A stretch of 64,000 nucleotides of DNA from Alphaproteobacteria bacterium (GTDB lineage: Bacteria > Pseudomonadota > Alphaproteobacteria > RF32 > CAG-239): positions 1-64,000 of the forward strand of contig JAFXPE010000003.1 in assembly GCA_017528205.1 (NCBI GenBank). Direction: 5' to 3'. Under the pieces are notes generated by a model, which ran no database searches, had not been told where the DNA came from, and saw only the letters and a program-made list of their open reading frames with translations. Both the position numbers and the translations under genes were made by a program. Positions 24,798 to 34,546 of this stretch are shown in pieces (the first letter of the stretch is position 1; the number at the start of each line of letters is the position of its first letter).

Positions 24798-27329
24798 ATG
24801 AATTTAGAGAAATATACTGACAGAAGTCAGGCTTTTTTACAGGAAGCTCAAAAGTTAGCTGTAAGAAAAAGTAATCCTTATCTTGTTCCGGCGCACTTGT
24901 TGCAAGTTATGTTGGAAGATGATGAAGGAATGGCGGCGAATCTTATTTCGCAAACCGGAGCCGACATAAACGGCGTACGCGCCGCCGTGGCCGACGAATT
25001 GCGCAAGCAACCGGCGGTTGAAGGGCAAAGCGTGCAGTTAAATATGTCGCAGGAATTTATGCGAATGCTCGATTCCGCCGAACAAATGGCACAAAAATCA
25101 AAAGACGCGTTTGTCAGCGTGGAGCGCCTGTTGCAAGCGGCGTTAATGACCGGAAAATACGGTGTTGACGCCACGCGCTTAAATCAGGCAATCAATCAGT
25201 TGCGACAAGGCAGAACGGCGGATTCCGCTTCGGCCGAAGATAATTTTCAGGCCTTAAAGCGCTATTCGATAGACTATACCGAACGCGCCGCCTCGGGCAA
25301 AATGGATCCGATTGTCGGGCGTGATGAAGAAATCCGCCGTACCATTCAGGTTTTGTCCCGCCGAACCAAAAACAACCCTATTCTCATCGGCGAGCCGGGC
25401 GTGGGTAAAACAGCCATTGTCGAAGGCTTGGCGCAAAGAATCGTTAACGGCGACGTGCCGGATGCTTTGGCGCATAAACGCTTATTGTCGCTGGATATGG
25501 GCGCGTTGATTGCCGGTGCCAAATTCCGCGGCGAATTTGAGGAGCGTCTGAAAGCCGTGTTGCAGGAAGTGCAATCGGCCAACGGACAAGTGATTTTGTT
25601 TATTGATGAAATGCACACTGTGGTCGGTGCCGGTGCCGCCGAAGGCTCGATGGATGCCTCCAATTTGCTTAAGCCGGCGTTGGCGCGCGGCGAATTGCAT
25701 TGCATCGGCGCCACAACCTTGAAAGAATATCAAAAATATATTGAAAAAGATGCGGCGTTTGCTCGACGCTTTCAACCGGTATATGTGGGCGAAACCGACG
25801 TTAACGACACCATCTCGATTTTGCGCGGCATAAAAGAAAAGTATGAGTTGCACCACGGCGTACGAATTTCGGATTCTGCCTTGGTTGCCGCCGCCACCAT
25901 GTCCAATCGCTATATTGCCGACAGATTTTTGCCGGATAAGGCTATCGACTTAATTGACGAAGCCGCCAGCAAATTGAAAATGGCGCTAGATTCCAAACCG
26001 GAGGAACTAGATGAAATCGATCGCAGGCTGATTCAGTTGAAAATCGAACGAGAGGCATTGCGCAAAGAAACCGATACATCTTCAAAAGAGCGCTTGCAAA
26101 AACTCGAAAAAGATATAGCCGAGTTGGAAAAGCAGTCGGCCGAAAAAACCGAGGCTTGGAATATGCACAAAAGCAGCTTAAATGAGGCCAATAATCTGCG
26201 TGAACGCATCGACAATGCCAAAATCATAATGGAACAGGCTTTGCGTCGCGGCGAATATGAAAAAGCCGGAGAACTGCAATATAAGGAAATTCCGGAATTG
26301 GAAAATCGCTTGAAGAACATTCAGCAACAATCGCATCTGCAGTCTTCGGTAGAAACCGTAACGCCGGATATGATTGCCTCGGTGGTTTCGAAATGGACGG
26401 GAATTCCGGTAGATAAATTGGTGGGCAGTGAGCGCGACAAACTCGTCAATTTGGAAAAGAACCTCGCCAAGCGCGTGGTGGGGCAAGATATGGCCTTAAG
26501 CGCCGTATCCAATGCCGTACGTCGTTCTCGTGCCGGACTTAAAGATCCGAATCGTCCGATTGGCTCGTTTTTGTTCTTGGGACCGACCGGTGTCGGTAAA
26601 ACCGAACTGGCCAAGGCGCTTGCCGAGTTTTTGTTTGATGAAGAAAATGCCTATATTCGCATTGATATGTCCGAATATATGGAAAAGCATTCGGTGGCAC
26701 GTTTAATCGGCGCTCCTCCGGGATATGTGGGATATGACGAAGGCGGCGTTTTAACCGAAGCCGTGCGTCGCCGCCCGTATCAGGTGATTTTGTTTGATGA
26801 GGTGGAAAAAGCGCACCCCGATGTGTTTAACCTGTTGTTGCAGGTGCTTGATGAAGGACATTTGACCGACGGTAAGGGCCGCAAGGTTGATTTTAAGAAC
26901 ACCTTTATCATTTTGACCTCTAACCTGATAACCAACGAAACACAGGAAGTTATGCCGATCTTGCGTCAGTATTTCAAGCCGGAATTCTTAAACCGCTTAG
27001 ATGAAATTATTGTTTTTAATGAGCTAAATAAAGATGATATTCGCCGGATTTTGGATATTCAAATTGCGCGTTTGCAACAGCGCCTTGATGACCGACATAT
27101 CACCTTAGAGCTTGATGATAAAGCTAGGGATTGGTTTGCTGAAAACGGTTACAATCCGGAATTTGGTGCACGTCCGTTAAAGCGACTGATTGTGCAGGAA
27201 TTGGAAAATCCGCTCTCCATGATGTTATTGGACGGAGAAATTACCGACGGCTCTAAAGCCTTGATATCGGTTGATGAAAATAACGAACTGCTGATAAAAA
27301 GCGAGCCGAACCGGCTGAGCAACAATTAG
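24798..27329 (+). CDS. clpB: ATP-dependent disaggregase ClpB
   Basis: 843 residues (E. coli ClpB is 857). A hexameric AAA+ chaperone that pulls proteins from aggregates with DnaK. Domains in order: Clp N-domain (1-145), AAA1 with Walker A GEPGVGKT (about 200-207) and Walker [11 protein letters not shown], the coiled-coil M domain (about 400-520), and AAA2 with [14 protein letters not shown]. The C-terminal D2 small domain contains [13 protein letters not shown]. The M domain separates it from ClpA/ClpC. A Shine-Dalgarno AAGGAG lies upstream and a bidirectional terminator follows. Confidence 0.97.
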   Translation: MNLEKYTDRSQAFLQEAQKLAVRKSNPYLVPAHLLQVMLEDDEGMAANLISQTGADINGVRAAVADELRKQPAVEGQSVQLNMSQEFMRMLDSAEQMAQKSKDAFVSVERLLQAALMTGKYGVDATRLNQAINQLRQGRTADSASAEDNFQALKRYSIDYTERAASGKMDPIVGRDEEIRRTIQVLSRRTKNNPILIGEPGVGKTAIVEGLAQRIVNGDVPDALAHKRLLSLDMGALIAGAKFRGEFEERLKAVLQEVQSANGQVILFIDEMHTVVGAGAAEGSMDASNLLKPALARGELHCIGATTLKEYQKYIEKDAAFARRFQPVYVGETDVNDTISILRGIKEKYELHHGVRISDSALVAAATMSNRYIADRFLPDKAIDLIDEAASKLKMALDSKPEELDEIDRRLIQLKIEREALRKETDTSSKERLQKLEKDIAELEKQSAEKTEAWNMHKSSLNEANNLRERIDNAKIIMEQALRRGEYEKAGELQYKEIPELENRLKNIQQQSHLQSSVETVTPDMIASVVSKWTGIPVDKLVGSERDKLVNLEKNLAKRVVGQDMALSAVSNAVRRSRAGLKDPNRPIGSFLFLGPTGVGKTELAKALAEFLFDEENAYIRIDMSEYMEKHSVARLIGAPPGYVGYDEGGVLTEAVRRRPYQVILFDEVEKAHPDVFNLLLQVLDEGHLTDGKGRKVDFKNTFIILTSNLITNETQEVMPILRQYFKPEFLNRLDEIIVFNELNKDDIRRILDIQIARLQQRLDDRHITLELDDKARDWFAENGYNPEFGARPLKRLIVQELENPLSMMLLDGEITDGSKALISVDENNELLIKSEPNRLSNN

Positions 27330-27349
27330 CAAAGCCTATTATTTATGCT

Positions 27350-27383
27350 AAAGCAAAGGCCTTTAATCAGGCCTTTGCTTTTA
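27350..27383. terminator. Bidirectional terminator between clpB and the MazG-like gene
   Basis: AAGCAAAGGCC/GGCCTTTGCTT hairpin (27351-27381) with A-rich left and T-rich right flanks, between convergent genes. Confidence 0.9.
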
Positions 27384-27657
27384 GTTTTGCAATATTAGAA
27401 GTTAAGCGGCGCAACTTAAAATCTTTATGTTCTTCCACCATATCGTGAATGTCATATATGCTTTTCAGCTGTGCCAAGGTAATTTCCACGTCGGCCAATT
27501 CATCGGCAATATGTTCGATATCCCCGCGGTCGCGCAACTCTTTGCACAACTCTTTGGTTAACTCGGACATTTCTTCGATGACCATAATTTTTTGTGAAGT
27601 TACGCCGAAGAACTCGATTGCTTCACGATAAATCTTGTTTTCTTCTTCTTTTTGCAT
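27367..27657 (-). CDS. MazG-like nucleotide pyrophosphohydrolase-family protein
   Basis: 96 residues, all-helical. It shows the MazG-type metal-binding pattern: EEMSELTKELCKELRD (about 28-43) followed by ADELADVEITLAQL (about 51-64), that is ExxE ... ExxD. Single-domain MazG-like enzymes hydrolyse non-canonical or excess NTPs to NMP and pyrophosphate. The substrate cannot be told. Its stop lies inside the shared terminator with clpB. The start has a weak ribosome site. It is divergent from nothing and monocistronic, 78 bp downstream of the ankyrin gene. Confidence 0.7.
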   Translation of the reverse strand: MQKEEENKIYREAIEFFGVTSQKIMVIEEMSELTKELCKELRDRGDIEHIADELADVEITLAQLKSIYDIHDMVEEHKDFKLRRLTSNIAKLKAKA

Positions 27658-27735
27658 GATTGTTTAAAGTCCTTGATTTTAAGCAAACGAATCGACTATT
27701 CATTCGCCTTTTTGCGAAAGCGCCCTACCTTGCCT

Positions 27736-28692
27736 TTAGCGTTCCCATTTCGGCTTCGGCACACAGTGGCGCAAAACTTTGAGTATGTCGTAATATTTAC
27801 GGCTAAACGCAATCACATCCGGTGTTTTGCCATTACCGTCCGGAATCCGCGCATCGGCGTCGTGCTGACACAAAACTTCGACCACATTTTTGTGCTTGTT
27901 TAAGGTTGCCCAATGCAGAGCCGTCCACACGGTTTTATCTTGAAAATTAACATCGGCACCGTTGGCAATCAACAATTCGGCAACGTTGCGATGCCCTCTT
28001 TTGGCAGCCAAAATCAACGGCGTGTCATCGTCCAAGTTGGTGGCGTTAACATCGGCGCCGTACCACAAAAGATATTCGGCGGCATCGTAATGTCCGTTGA
28101 TGGCGGCATACATCAAAGCCGACCACTTGCTACGGTCCTCATAATTAACGTCGGCACCGCTCTTAATCAGCGCTTTAACAATGGCCCTGCTGCCGCTTTC
28201 CGCGCCATACATCAAAACCGTGCGGCCCGAATCTTTTTGATAAGTTCTGGCCACAGCACCGCGCTCCAAAAGCATATCGACAATTTTAGCATATCCTTTT
28301 CCGGCGGCAAGCATCAGCGCTGTCAAATCTTCGCTTGAGGTTCGAACATTAACTTCGGCATTATATGAAAGCAACACTTTAACAATTTCTTCATCACCGG
28401 CGTTGACAGCATAAAATAGCGCCGTTTTACCGTCTTTATCCTTAATTTCGATATCGGCTCCGTTTTGCAACATCCATTTCACCAAATATTTATGCCCGCT
28501 GGCAGATGCAAACATCAAAGGTGTGGTTCCGGCCTCGTTTTGAGCATTTATGTTTTGATTTTTCGACAGTTCAACCTTAAAGTCAAACCAAGACGGATTG
28601 TCGTTCCACCACCGTTGGTTGGTCAAGTTATTGCACCACCCGCTTGAAACATTCAAAAACAACGCCGCCAAGGCAATAATGATGATTTTCAT
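27736..28692 (-). CDS. Exported ankyrin-repeat protein
   Basis: 318 residues from ATG 28692, with GGAG upstream; a longer frame from 28761 would bury the signal peptide. Residues 1-20 are a signal peptide (MKIIIIALAALFLNVSSGWC), with Cys20 at a weak lipobox-like position. After a Trp-rich linker come seven ankyrin repeats and a partial eighth, each with the TPLMFA..GH...V..LL..GAD pattern. Ankyrin domains bind proteins. Export suggests a periplasmic or envelope partner, or a role in host contact. Binding partner unknown. Confidence 0.8.
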   Translation of the reverse strand: MKIIIIALAALFLNVSSGWCNNLTNQRWWNDNPSWFDFKVELSKNQNINAQNEAGTTPLMFASASGHKYLVKWMLQNGADIEIKDKDGKTALFYAVNAGDEEIVKVLLSYNAEVNVRTSSEDLTALMLAAGKGYAKIVDMLLERGAVARTYQKDSGRTVLMYGAESGSRAIVKALIKSGADVNYEDRSKWSALMYAAINGHYDAAEYLLWYGADVNATNLDDDTPLILAAKRGHRNVAELLIANGADVNFQDKTVWTALHWATLNKHKNVVEVLCQHDADARIPDGNGKTPDVIAFSRKYYDILKVLRHCVPKPKWER

Positions 28693-28792
28693 ATCCGGAC
28701 TCCGTTTTGCTTTTATAAATCTATGCTGTGTTATTTTGCCCTGTTTGTTGTCAATAGTCAAGAAACGTTTTTGTTTTATTCTCTCGCAAATA

Positions 28793-28822
28793 TTGACAAG
28801 CGGCTAATAAGCCTATTATATT
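28793..28822 (+). promoter_or_regulatory. Candidate promoter of the MBL-fold gene
   Basis: TTGACA (28793-28798) and TATATT (28817-28822) at 18 bp spacing; TTATAT one base earlier gives 17 bp. About 30 bp upstream of the ATG. Confidence 0.6.
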
Positions 28823-28851
28823 ATGATCAAAGCCGAATTTTAGGAGTATTT

Positions 28852-29472
28852 ATGATGATTGTAAAACAGGTACCGGTAGCGGGAATGATTGAGACTAACT
28901 CGTATTTTTATATTGATGAAGCCAGTAAACACGGCTTTTTGATTGATGCCGGCGCGGAGGCCGATAAATTGTTGCGTCTGATTGAAGAAAACAACTGGAT
29001 CATCGAAAAAATTTTAATCACTCACGGGCATTTTGACCATATCGGCGCGGTTGAAGAAATCAGCAAAAGCCTGAATGTTCCCTATTTGGCACATCAAAAT
29101 TCGGTGCAATATTTGCCCAATCCGGCATTTAATCTTTCGGCTTTTTTCGGCTCCGATATTGTGCTGAACAATGCCGAGTGCTTTGCTGACGATGCCGAAA
29201 TCAAACTCGAAGCCAATCCGCAAGTTGTGCTCAAGGCCATTCATGCCCCCGGCCACACGCAAGACGCCGTTGCTTATTATGATGCGGCCAACGCTTTGGC
29301 CTTTGTCGGCGACACCGTGTTTTTGCACAGCGTCGGGCGTACCGATATTCCGGGCGGCAATTTCGAGCAACTGATGCAAACCATTGAAACCAAAATTTTC
29401 ACTTTGCCGGACAACACCGTTTTATATTCCGGTCACACACCGCCGACAACCGTTAAAGAAGAAAAAATCTAA
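28852..29472 (+). CDS. Metallo-beta-lactamase-fold hydrolase, glyoxalase II-like
   Basis: 206 residues from ATG 28852 (TAGGAG six bases upstream). The MBL fold is clear: THGHFDHIG (HxHxDH, about 55-63), HAPGHTQDA with the third metal His, FVGDTVFLHSVGRTD with the bridging Asp, and LYSGHTPPTT with the last His. This YcbL/GloB-like group hydrolyses thioesters such as hydroxyacylglutathione. It lacks the long C-terminal substrate domain of true glyoxalase II (about 250 residues), so the substrate is uncertain. Cytoplasmic and monocistronic. Confidence 0.8.
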   Translation: MMIVKQVPVAGMIETNSYFYIDEASKHGFLIDAGAEADKLLRLIEENNWIIEKILITHGHFDHIGAVEEISKSLNVPYLAHQNSVQYLPNPAFNLSAFFGSDIVLNNAECFADDAEIKLEANPQVVLKAIHAPGHTQDAVAYYDAANALAFVGDTVFLHSVGRTDIPGGNFEQLMQTIETKIFTLPDNTVLYSGHTPPTTVKEEKI

Positions 29473-29488
29473 AAAATATTTTTTAGCA

Positions 29489-29517
29489 TTGACACGCATT
29501 TTAAACTGTAATATTCT
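29489..29517 (+). promoter_or_regulatory. Promoter of the amidoligase operon
   Basis: TTGACA (29489-29494), 17-bp spacer, TATTCT (29512-29517). The predicted start near 29524 gives a leader of about 250 nt before the amidoligase ATG at 29773. Confidence 0.7.
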
Positions 29518-29548
29518 AAACGATGTTGGATAAATTGATAGGAACAAA

Positions 29549-29671
29549 ATGTTTAAAACCGTGAGCCGTTTTTCTGATTTGCTCGATTTCGGAAGAAAAA
29601 TTCCGAACGGTTTTTTGTTGTGCAACATTCTATCTTTGATTACGATTGCTATTCTCCTCATTAGCTGTTGA
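29549..29671 (+). CDS. 40-residue leader ORF, hydrophobic
   Basis: ATG 29549, with AGGAA six bases upstream, opens a 40-codon frame ending in TGA at 29669-29671. The N-terminal half is polar and basic (MFKTVSRFSDLLDFGRK); the C-terminal half is one hydrophobic helix ending ITIAILLISC. It sits 25 bases after the predicted transcription start. Its stop codon immediately precedes a 9-bp inverted repeat (29672), so a terminating ribosome would cover the first arm. It may be a regulatory leader peptide or a small membrane protein; codon bias by eye does not decide. Confidence 0.5.
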   Translation: MFKTVSRFSDLLDFGRKIPNGFLLCNILSLITIAILLISC

Positions 29672-29734
29672 CTCTAAGTGCTTTAATTTTGACTTAAAGC
29701 CCGGACACTTAGAGAAAAATTGCTTGGGCTTTAA
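29672..29734 (+). promoter_or_regulatory. Leader with mutually exclusive stems
   Basis: CTCTAAGTG (29672-29680) pairs with CACTTAGAG (29706-29714), enclosing CTTTAA (29681-29686) with TTAAAG (29694-29699). The segment TTAAAGCCC (29694-29702) can instead pair with GGGCTTTAA (29726-29734), nine perfect pairs. The two folds cannot coexist, the classic layout of an attenuator or riboswitch expression platform. No T-run follows, so any effect may be on translation or RNA stability. Confidence 0.55.
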
Positions 29735-29772
29735 GGAAAATCGGAAAGCACAATTTTATCAATGAGGAAAAA

Positions 29773-31482
29773 ATGAATAATCAACATAACCAAACATCTG
29801 CCCGTAACAACGAGCCGGAAAGTGCCGTGAAGGCTAAAAAAGCATTTGAACAATATTTTGAAGTTATCGGACACCGCGATTTTAAGCAGTTTTATTTTGA
29901 CTGGCATATCGACGCCATGGTTGAGCCGTTTGCCGAATTAACCGACTACTTTGCGCGCAAATATCCCGAAAATACAGCTCAGCATTTTGATGAATTCGTC
30001 AAAGAATACAGCCGCAGCGTAGATAATTACAACATCGACAGCGAGCGCTTTTGCTCCGTTAAAAACGGGATTTATCCCAAAGACCGCGAACTTTCCGAAA
30101 TTATTGATAAAATTGAAACATTTTCCTTTGAGCTACGTCAATTTGCCTATAGTTTTACCAAAGAAAAAGACTATGTGTCCGAGTTCGGCAACTGGATTTA
30201 TAAACCGAATTATCCATATGCCCATTTGCACGGATTGGCGATTTCGGTTGATGTGCTGAACCATATCAGCGAAAAATTTCACGCCATCGACAACGAGCAT
30301 TTGGCCGAAAACACCCGCTATCTTACCGACAGTTTTCTGCGTCATAAAATAGCGCCGCAATATCGCTATACCAACACTTATAACTATGCTTATCGCAAGC
30401 AGGCCGTGAAAAATTTTGTGGCTTTGCGCAATCAAATGGCCAAGGAATATAAAACCGGACAATATCAAAATTACGGCGACTTTTTCCAAATAGAAACCCG
30501 CAAACGCACCAAATTCGGCGGCTATATTCCCAACGGTTTTGAGCTGGAATTTTATGTGCCGAGCGAATACGGCGATTATGGCAAACTCATCAGCTATTTA
30601 AAAGAAAAACACGGCTGGAAAAAGGTGTACACCACCAGCAAAAACCCGGAGGTTTATACCGATAACACAGCGGCCGGAGTGATTGAGCGTGACGAGAGTT
30701 TGGCGGCTATGTCGGGATTGGCACCGGTGGAATATGCTTCACGGATTATGCACTCAAAACAAGATGAAGCCGAATGCCTGAAAATTATGGATTCTTTTGA
30801 AAAAGGCCATGCCAACGTGCATTGCTCGCTGCATCAACATATTTCGGCGGCCGGCTTCGATTTGGAAACCTACAAGCGTTTGGTTAAGCGCATGATGCAA
30901 CACGAAGCGACGATTGTGCATAATTTCGCCGCACCGGAGCGCCGCAACAACAACCTTTTATATGCAACATATATCAGCCGCAACTTAAGCTCCAACGGCA
31001 CTCGCGATTATCCGTTTTTGTGCGTGATGGCGCAAATGTGCAACAATCTTGACGAGTTGCGCGATATGGTCGGCTTTGGGCATAAATACAAAACGCTGAA
31101 CATAATGCCGTCGCAAACCGTGGAATTTCGCTATATGAATGCCACTTTTGACAAGCACTATGTGGCGGCGTTTCTGCAGTTTAATCGCGACTTTGTCAAC
31201 AGCGCCGTCAATAACGACGGTACGCATATCAACCGCCCGTTGGCCAACAAATTCAACTGGCTGAAAAATCAAACGCAAGATCATAAAACGGTTTTGGGAC
31301 GGCTGAGCTACTATTATCAAAAGCCGTATGACCAATTCCGCCCCAACAAAAAGGTTGACGCCCACACCATTTATGAAGAAAACGTATATGCCCGCCATAT
31401 TGCGGACGCGATGAGTCACACCGGAAAATTCGGTTATTATAACAGTTGGTTTAACAAGAAGGTCAGAGATGCAAGAAGTTAA
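29773..31482 (+). CDS. Amidoligase-family enzyme (COOH-NH2 ligase fold)
   Basis: 569 residues. About 250-500 match the amidoligase family of the glutamine-synthetase-like COOH-NH2 ligase superfamily: the opening GFELEFYVP (residues 255-263, metal-binding Glu pair), the His-rich NVHCSLHQHIS (about 348-358), and TVEFRYMNATFD (449-460). Known relatives form amide or peptide bonds between amino acids or on protein side chains using ATP. The N-terminal 250 residues are helical and not recognised. GAGG precedes the ATG. It overlaps the N-formylglutamate amidohydrolase gene by 14 bp, so the two are one operon acting on related amide substrates. The true substrate is unknown. Confidence 0.7.
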   Translation: MNNQHNQTSARNNEPESAVKAKKAFEQYFEVIGHRDFKQFYFDWHIDAMVEPFAELTDYFARKYPENTAQHFDEFVKEYSRSVDNYNIDSERFCSVKNGIYPKDRELSEIIDKIETFSFELRQFAYSFTKEKDYVSEFGNWIYKPNYPYAHLHGLAISVDVLNHISEKFHAIDNEHLAENTRYLTDSFLRHKIAPQYRYTNTYNYAYRKQAVKNFVALRNQMAKEYKTGQYQNYGDFFQIETRKRTKFGGYIPNGFELEFYVPSEYGDYGKLISYLKEKHGWKKVYTTSKNPEVYTDNTAAGVIERDESLAAMSGLAPVEYASRIMHSKQDEAECLKIMDSFEKGHANVHCSLHQHISAAGFDLETYKRLVKRMMQHEATIVHNFAAPERRNNNLLYATYISRNLSSNGTRDYPFLCVMAQMCNNLDELRDMVGFGHKYKTLNIMPSQTVEFRYMNATFDKHYVAAFLQFNRDFVNSAVNNDGTHINRPLANKFNWLKNQTQDHKTVLGRLSYYYQKPYDQFRPNKKVDAHTIYEENVYARHIADAMSHTGKFGYYNSWFNKKVRDARS

Positions 31483-32227
31483 AGCTTTTGAAATTATAAA
31501 TCCGCAAGCGCAGAGTCCGCTTATTTTAACTTGCGAACATGCAACGGCAAAAATTCCCTCCGGCTATGACAATTTGGGGCTGGCACCGGAGCTTTTGGAT
31601 ACTCATATTGCTCGCGATAAAGGTTGCGGAGATTTAACCGTCGCGTTGGCCGCAAAGCTGAACTGTACAGCCTTTATTGCCGGATATTCCCGTTTGTTTA
31701 TCGACTATAACCGGCGCGAAAACGAACCGAGTTTAATTTTGGCCGAAAGCGATAAAATCGCCATTCAAGACAACGTTAATTTATCGCCTGAGGAGCGTCG
31801 TTACCGAATCGAAAATTATCACCGACCTTATTATCAAGCGATTTTTGAAAAAATAAAGCAACTCAAAGATGCGGGTGCAACTCCGGTTATATTTTCCGTA
31901 CACGGCTTTACGCCGCAACTCAAAGGCGGCAGTTTCCGACCGTGGAACGCCGGAATTTTGTATGTTAAAGAAAATCCGTTTGCCTTAAAAATTTTGGCAG
32001 AGTTGCAAAAACTTCCCGACTTAAAAATCGATGCCAACGTGCCGTACGACCTGCGGCAATACAACACCGGAGCCGCGGCAATTTGCGGTGAAGATATCGG
32101 ATTGGGAAATGCCGTAATCGAAATCCGCGACACCGAATTTGATGATATAAAAGCCGGAGCCGCAAAATGGGCAGAAATTTTGTGCCCGATTTTAAGCGGC
32201 TTTGCCGATTTGAATTTCCGGAAATAA
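31469..32227 (+). CDS. N-formylglutamate amidohydrolase-family protein
   Basis: 252 residues. The fold is shown by LTCEHATAKIPSGYDNLG (about 20-37, conserved CEHA-type start), ARDKGCGDLTVALA, and YSRLFIDYNRRENEP with the family's R..D.NR motif, plus VFSVHGFTPQL. The family hydrolyses N-formyl- or similar N-acylated glutamate (histidine degradation) and is related to carboxypeptidase-like amidohydrolases. No hut genes are near. Pairing with an amidoligase suggests it cleaves or trims the amide formed there. The 3' end overlaps the convergent murI by 36 bp. Confidence 0.8.
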   Translation: MQEVKAFEIINPQAQSPLILTCEHATAKIPSGYDNLGLAPELLDTHIARDKGCGDLTVALAAKLNCTAFIAGYSRLFIDYNRRENEPSLILAESDKIAIQDNVNLSPEERRYRIENYHRPYYQAIFEKIKQLKDAGATPVIFSVHGFTPQLKGGSFRPWNAGILYVKENPFALKILAELQKLPDLKIDANVPYDLRQYNTGAAAICGEDIGLGNAVIEIRDTEFDDIKAGAAKWAEILCPILSGFADLNFRK

Positions 32228-32974
32228 AACTTCGGCAACCTGAGTGGAATGTTTGTCGGTGCGGCTGACGATAAATTCGTATTTGCCGGTTGTAGACAGG
32301 GCGTTTTCTATTTCCGGATGGCGACGCAGATAATCGGCAAGTTTTGCCCCCATCAGCTCGTCTTGCGAAATAATCGACACGTTTGGCAGTTCGCGGCGGA
32401 AATATTCTTTGACTAGGGGATAATGCGTACACCCCAAAATCAAGCTCTGGCAATTGCGAAATTGCTCGCTGTAACGATGTGCAATATCGGCCGCTGCGGC
32501 AAAATCATTGCTTTCAATTGCCGGCACCAACTCCGGTGCGGCAATTTCCGTAACCTTGCAGGCAGCATTGAGTTTAAGCAACTCGGTGGTATATATCTTT
32601 GATCGAACCGTGGCATTGGTGGCAATCACGCCGATTTGCGTTTTGTTTTCCAAAATTGCGGTTTCCACCGTGGGAATAACCACGCCCAACACTTTAATAT
32701 CCGGAGCATAAGAGGGAATAAAGCGTTGTTGAATATAGCGCAAAGTAATGGCGGTTGCGGTGTTGCAGGCAATAATAATCAGCTTGCAATCGCGGGCAAT
32801 CATATATTTCATCGCTTGCAGAGTATAGTTCAAAATGGTGCCGGAAGTTTTATCGCCGTACGGCAAATGCGCCGAATCGCCATAATACAAATAATCGTAT
32901 TGCGGCAACGCCTCAATGAGGGCCTTGGTAATCACCAAGCCGCCTAAACCGGAATCAAAAACCCCTATTTTCAT
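32192..32974 (-). CDS. murI: Glutamate racemase
   Basis: 260 residues. MurI makes D-glutamate for the peptidoglycan stem peptide. Family motifs are present: VFDSGLGGL (5-13), YYGDSAHLPYG, the first catalytic Cys in IIACNTATA (about 67-75) and the second in LILGCTHYPL (about 177-186). Cytoplasmic. Its 3' end overlaps the convergent amidohydrolase gene by 36 bp, so antisense pairing of transcripts is possible. No terminator separates them. Confidence 0.95.
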   Translation of the reverse strand: MKIGVFDSGLGGLVITKALIEALPQYDYLYYGDSAHLPYGDKTSGTILNYTLQAMKYMIARDCKLIIIACNTATAITLRYIQQRFIPSYAPDIKVLGVVIPTVETAILENKTQIGVIATNATVRSKIYTTELLKLNAACKVTEIAAPELVPAIESNDFAAAADIAHRYSEQFRNCQSLILGCTHYPLVKEYFRRELPNVSIISQDELMGAKLADYLRRHPEIENALSTTGKYEFIVSRTDKHSTQVAEVLFPEIQIGKAA

Positions 32975-33059
32975 ATTCCACCGTCCGCACCATATTCAAT
33001 GCGTTCGGTATAGCCTTTTATATCCGCCGTGTCCAGACAAATATTGCGTTATTCGACCT

Positions 33060-34481
33060 TTAAAGCTTGCCGTTTATCAGCGTGTTCAGCAATTGTACGC
33101 CGAAACCGCTGGCGCCTTTCGGATAAAGCACATTGTTCCCTTCGCTCAAATCCATGCCGGCAATATCGATGTGGGCCCAAATTGTGCCTTTTTCTATAAA
33201 GCGTTTCAAAAAGCAAGCAGCCGTGGCTGAGCCGGCAATGCGCGGACCGCAGTTTTTCATATCGGCAATGTTAGAGTCAATAAGCTTATCAAATTCGGCA
33301 TCCATCGGAATATTCCATACTCGCTCGCCGCTCAATTCACCGGCGGCACGCAAATTTTTAATCAGTGCAGCGTCATCAGAGAAGATTCCGGCAAATGTAT
33401 GCCCTAACGCAATCAGAATCGCGCCGGTCAAAGTTGCCATATCCAACACATATTTCGGCTTATAAGTTTTTTGAATATAGGTCAGACAATCGGCCAATAC
33501 CAAACGGCCCTCGGCGTCGGTATTGATGATTTCCACGGTTTGACCGGACATGGATTTTACCACGTCACCCGGCCGATACGCCGTTCCGGACGGCATATTT
33601 TCAACCAAGCCGACAACCGCAACAACATTCTTTTGAGCTTTTTGCAAAGCCAGAGATTTCATTGTGGCCGCCATTGCCGCCGCACCGGCCATATCTTGTT
33701 TCATATCGCCCATATTGGCCGCCGGTTTAATGGAGATACCGCCGCTGTCAAAAGTTACGCCTTTGCCGACCAAACCGATGTTGAAACCTTCTTGCTTCGG
33801 GTTACCTTGCCATTTGATTACGGCAACGCGCGGGCGGTTGACGGAGCCTTGTGCCACCGCCAAAGCCAAGTTAAAGCCCTTGTCTTTCATTTCGGCTTCT
33901 TCCAAAATTTCTACTTGCAATCCGAGATATTCCAAGCGTTTAATATCCGCCGCCAAAATTTCCGGCGTTAGCTCGTTAGCCGGTTCGTTAATCAAATCGC
34001 GGGCATAGCGCACGGCATTGGCCAAACCGGCAGTCGGCTTGTAGCCGTCCATATTTTTCAAGCCGGTGTTGGTATAGCTGATTTTTTCCAAGGCCGGATA
34101 AAACGAATCGGGCTTTTTGGTGAAATACTTATTAAAAGCATACGATGCCAAATCAAGTCCGAAAGAAAAGTCGTAAATATTTTGCGGCTTAGCGCCCGGC
34201 AAAGCAATTTTCACGTTGCGACATTTTTTTATTTTTTGCCATACTCCGCCGCCGATTTTTTGCCATTCGCGCGGTGTTTTCGGCGCGGCAATTCCGGCAA
34301 ATACCGAATATTCACCGAGATTAAATTCTTTGATTTTATCTTCTTTGGAAAGCTTTTTAATTGCCCCGCTCAGGCTTTTTTCGCCGGCTCCCAGCAATTT
34401 TACGATATCGGAATTTTTGGCCGCCACGATAACTTTATCTCCTTTGGCGCCGATGTTGCGTCCGATTGCGAATTCAACCAT
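33060..34481 (-). CDS. pepA: Leucyl aminopeptidase (M17)
   Basis: 473 residues from ATG 34481, with AAGGAG eight bases upstream; a GTG at 34499 is unlikely. The M17 catalytic domain is clear: VGKGVTFDSGGISIKP with the metal-binding Lys and Asp, then NTDAEGRLVLADCL (catalytic Arg, metal Asp/Glu). The N-terminal regulatory domain is shorter and less conserved than in E. coli PepA. It is a cytoplasmic hexameric metallo-aminopeptidase. Stop at 33060; 85 bp separates it from murI downstream. Confidence 0.93.
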   Translation of the reverse strand: MVEFAIGRNIGAKGDKVIVAAKNSDIVKLLGAGEKSLSGAIKKLSKEDKIKEFNLGEYSVFAGIAAPKTPREWQKIGGGVWQKIKKCRNVKIALPGAKPQNIYDFSFGLDLASYAFNKYFTKKPDSFYPALEKISYTNTGLKNMDGYKPTAGLANAVRYARDLINEPANELTPEILAADIKRLEYLGLQVEILEEAEMKDKGFNLALAVAQGSVNRPRVAVIKWQGNPKQEGFNIGLVGKGVTFDSGGISIKPAANMGDMKQDMAGAAAMAATMKSLALQKAQKNVVAVVGLVENMPSGTAYRPGDVVKSMSGQTVEIINTDAEGRLVLADCLTYIQKTYKPKYVLDMATLTGAILIALGHTFAGIFSDDAALIKNLRAAGELSGERVWNIPMDAEFDKLIDSNIADMKNCGPRIAGSATAACFLKRFIEKGTIWAHIDIAGMDLSEGNNVLYPKGASGFGVQLLNTLINGKL

Positions 34482-34546
34482 AATATATCTCCTTTTCACA
34501 TAATATTTTGCTATTGTTATAATCTGCTAATTTTATTAAAAAAGAG

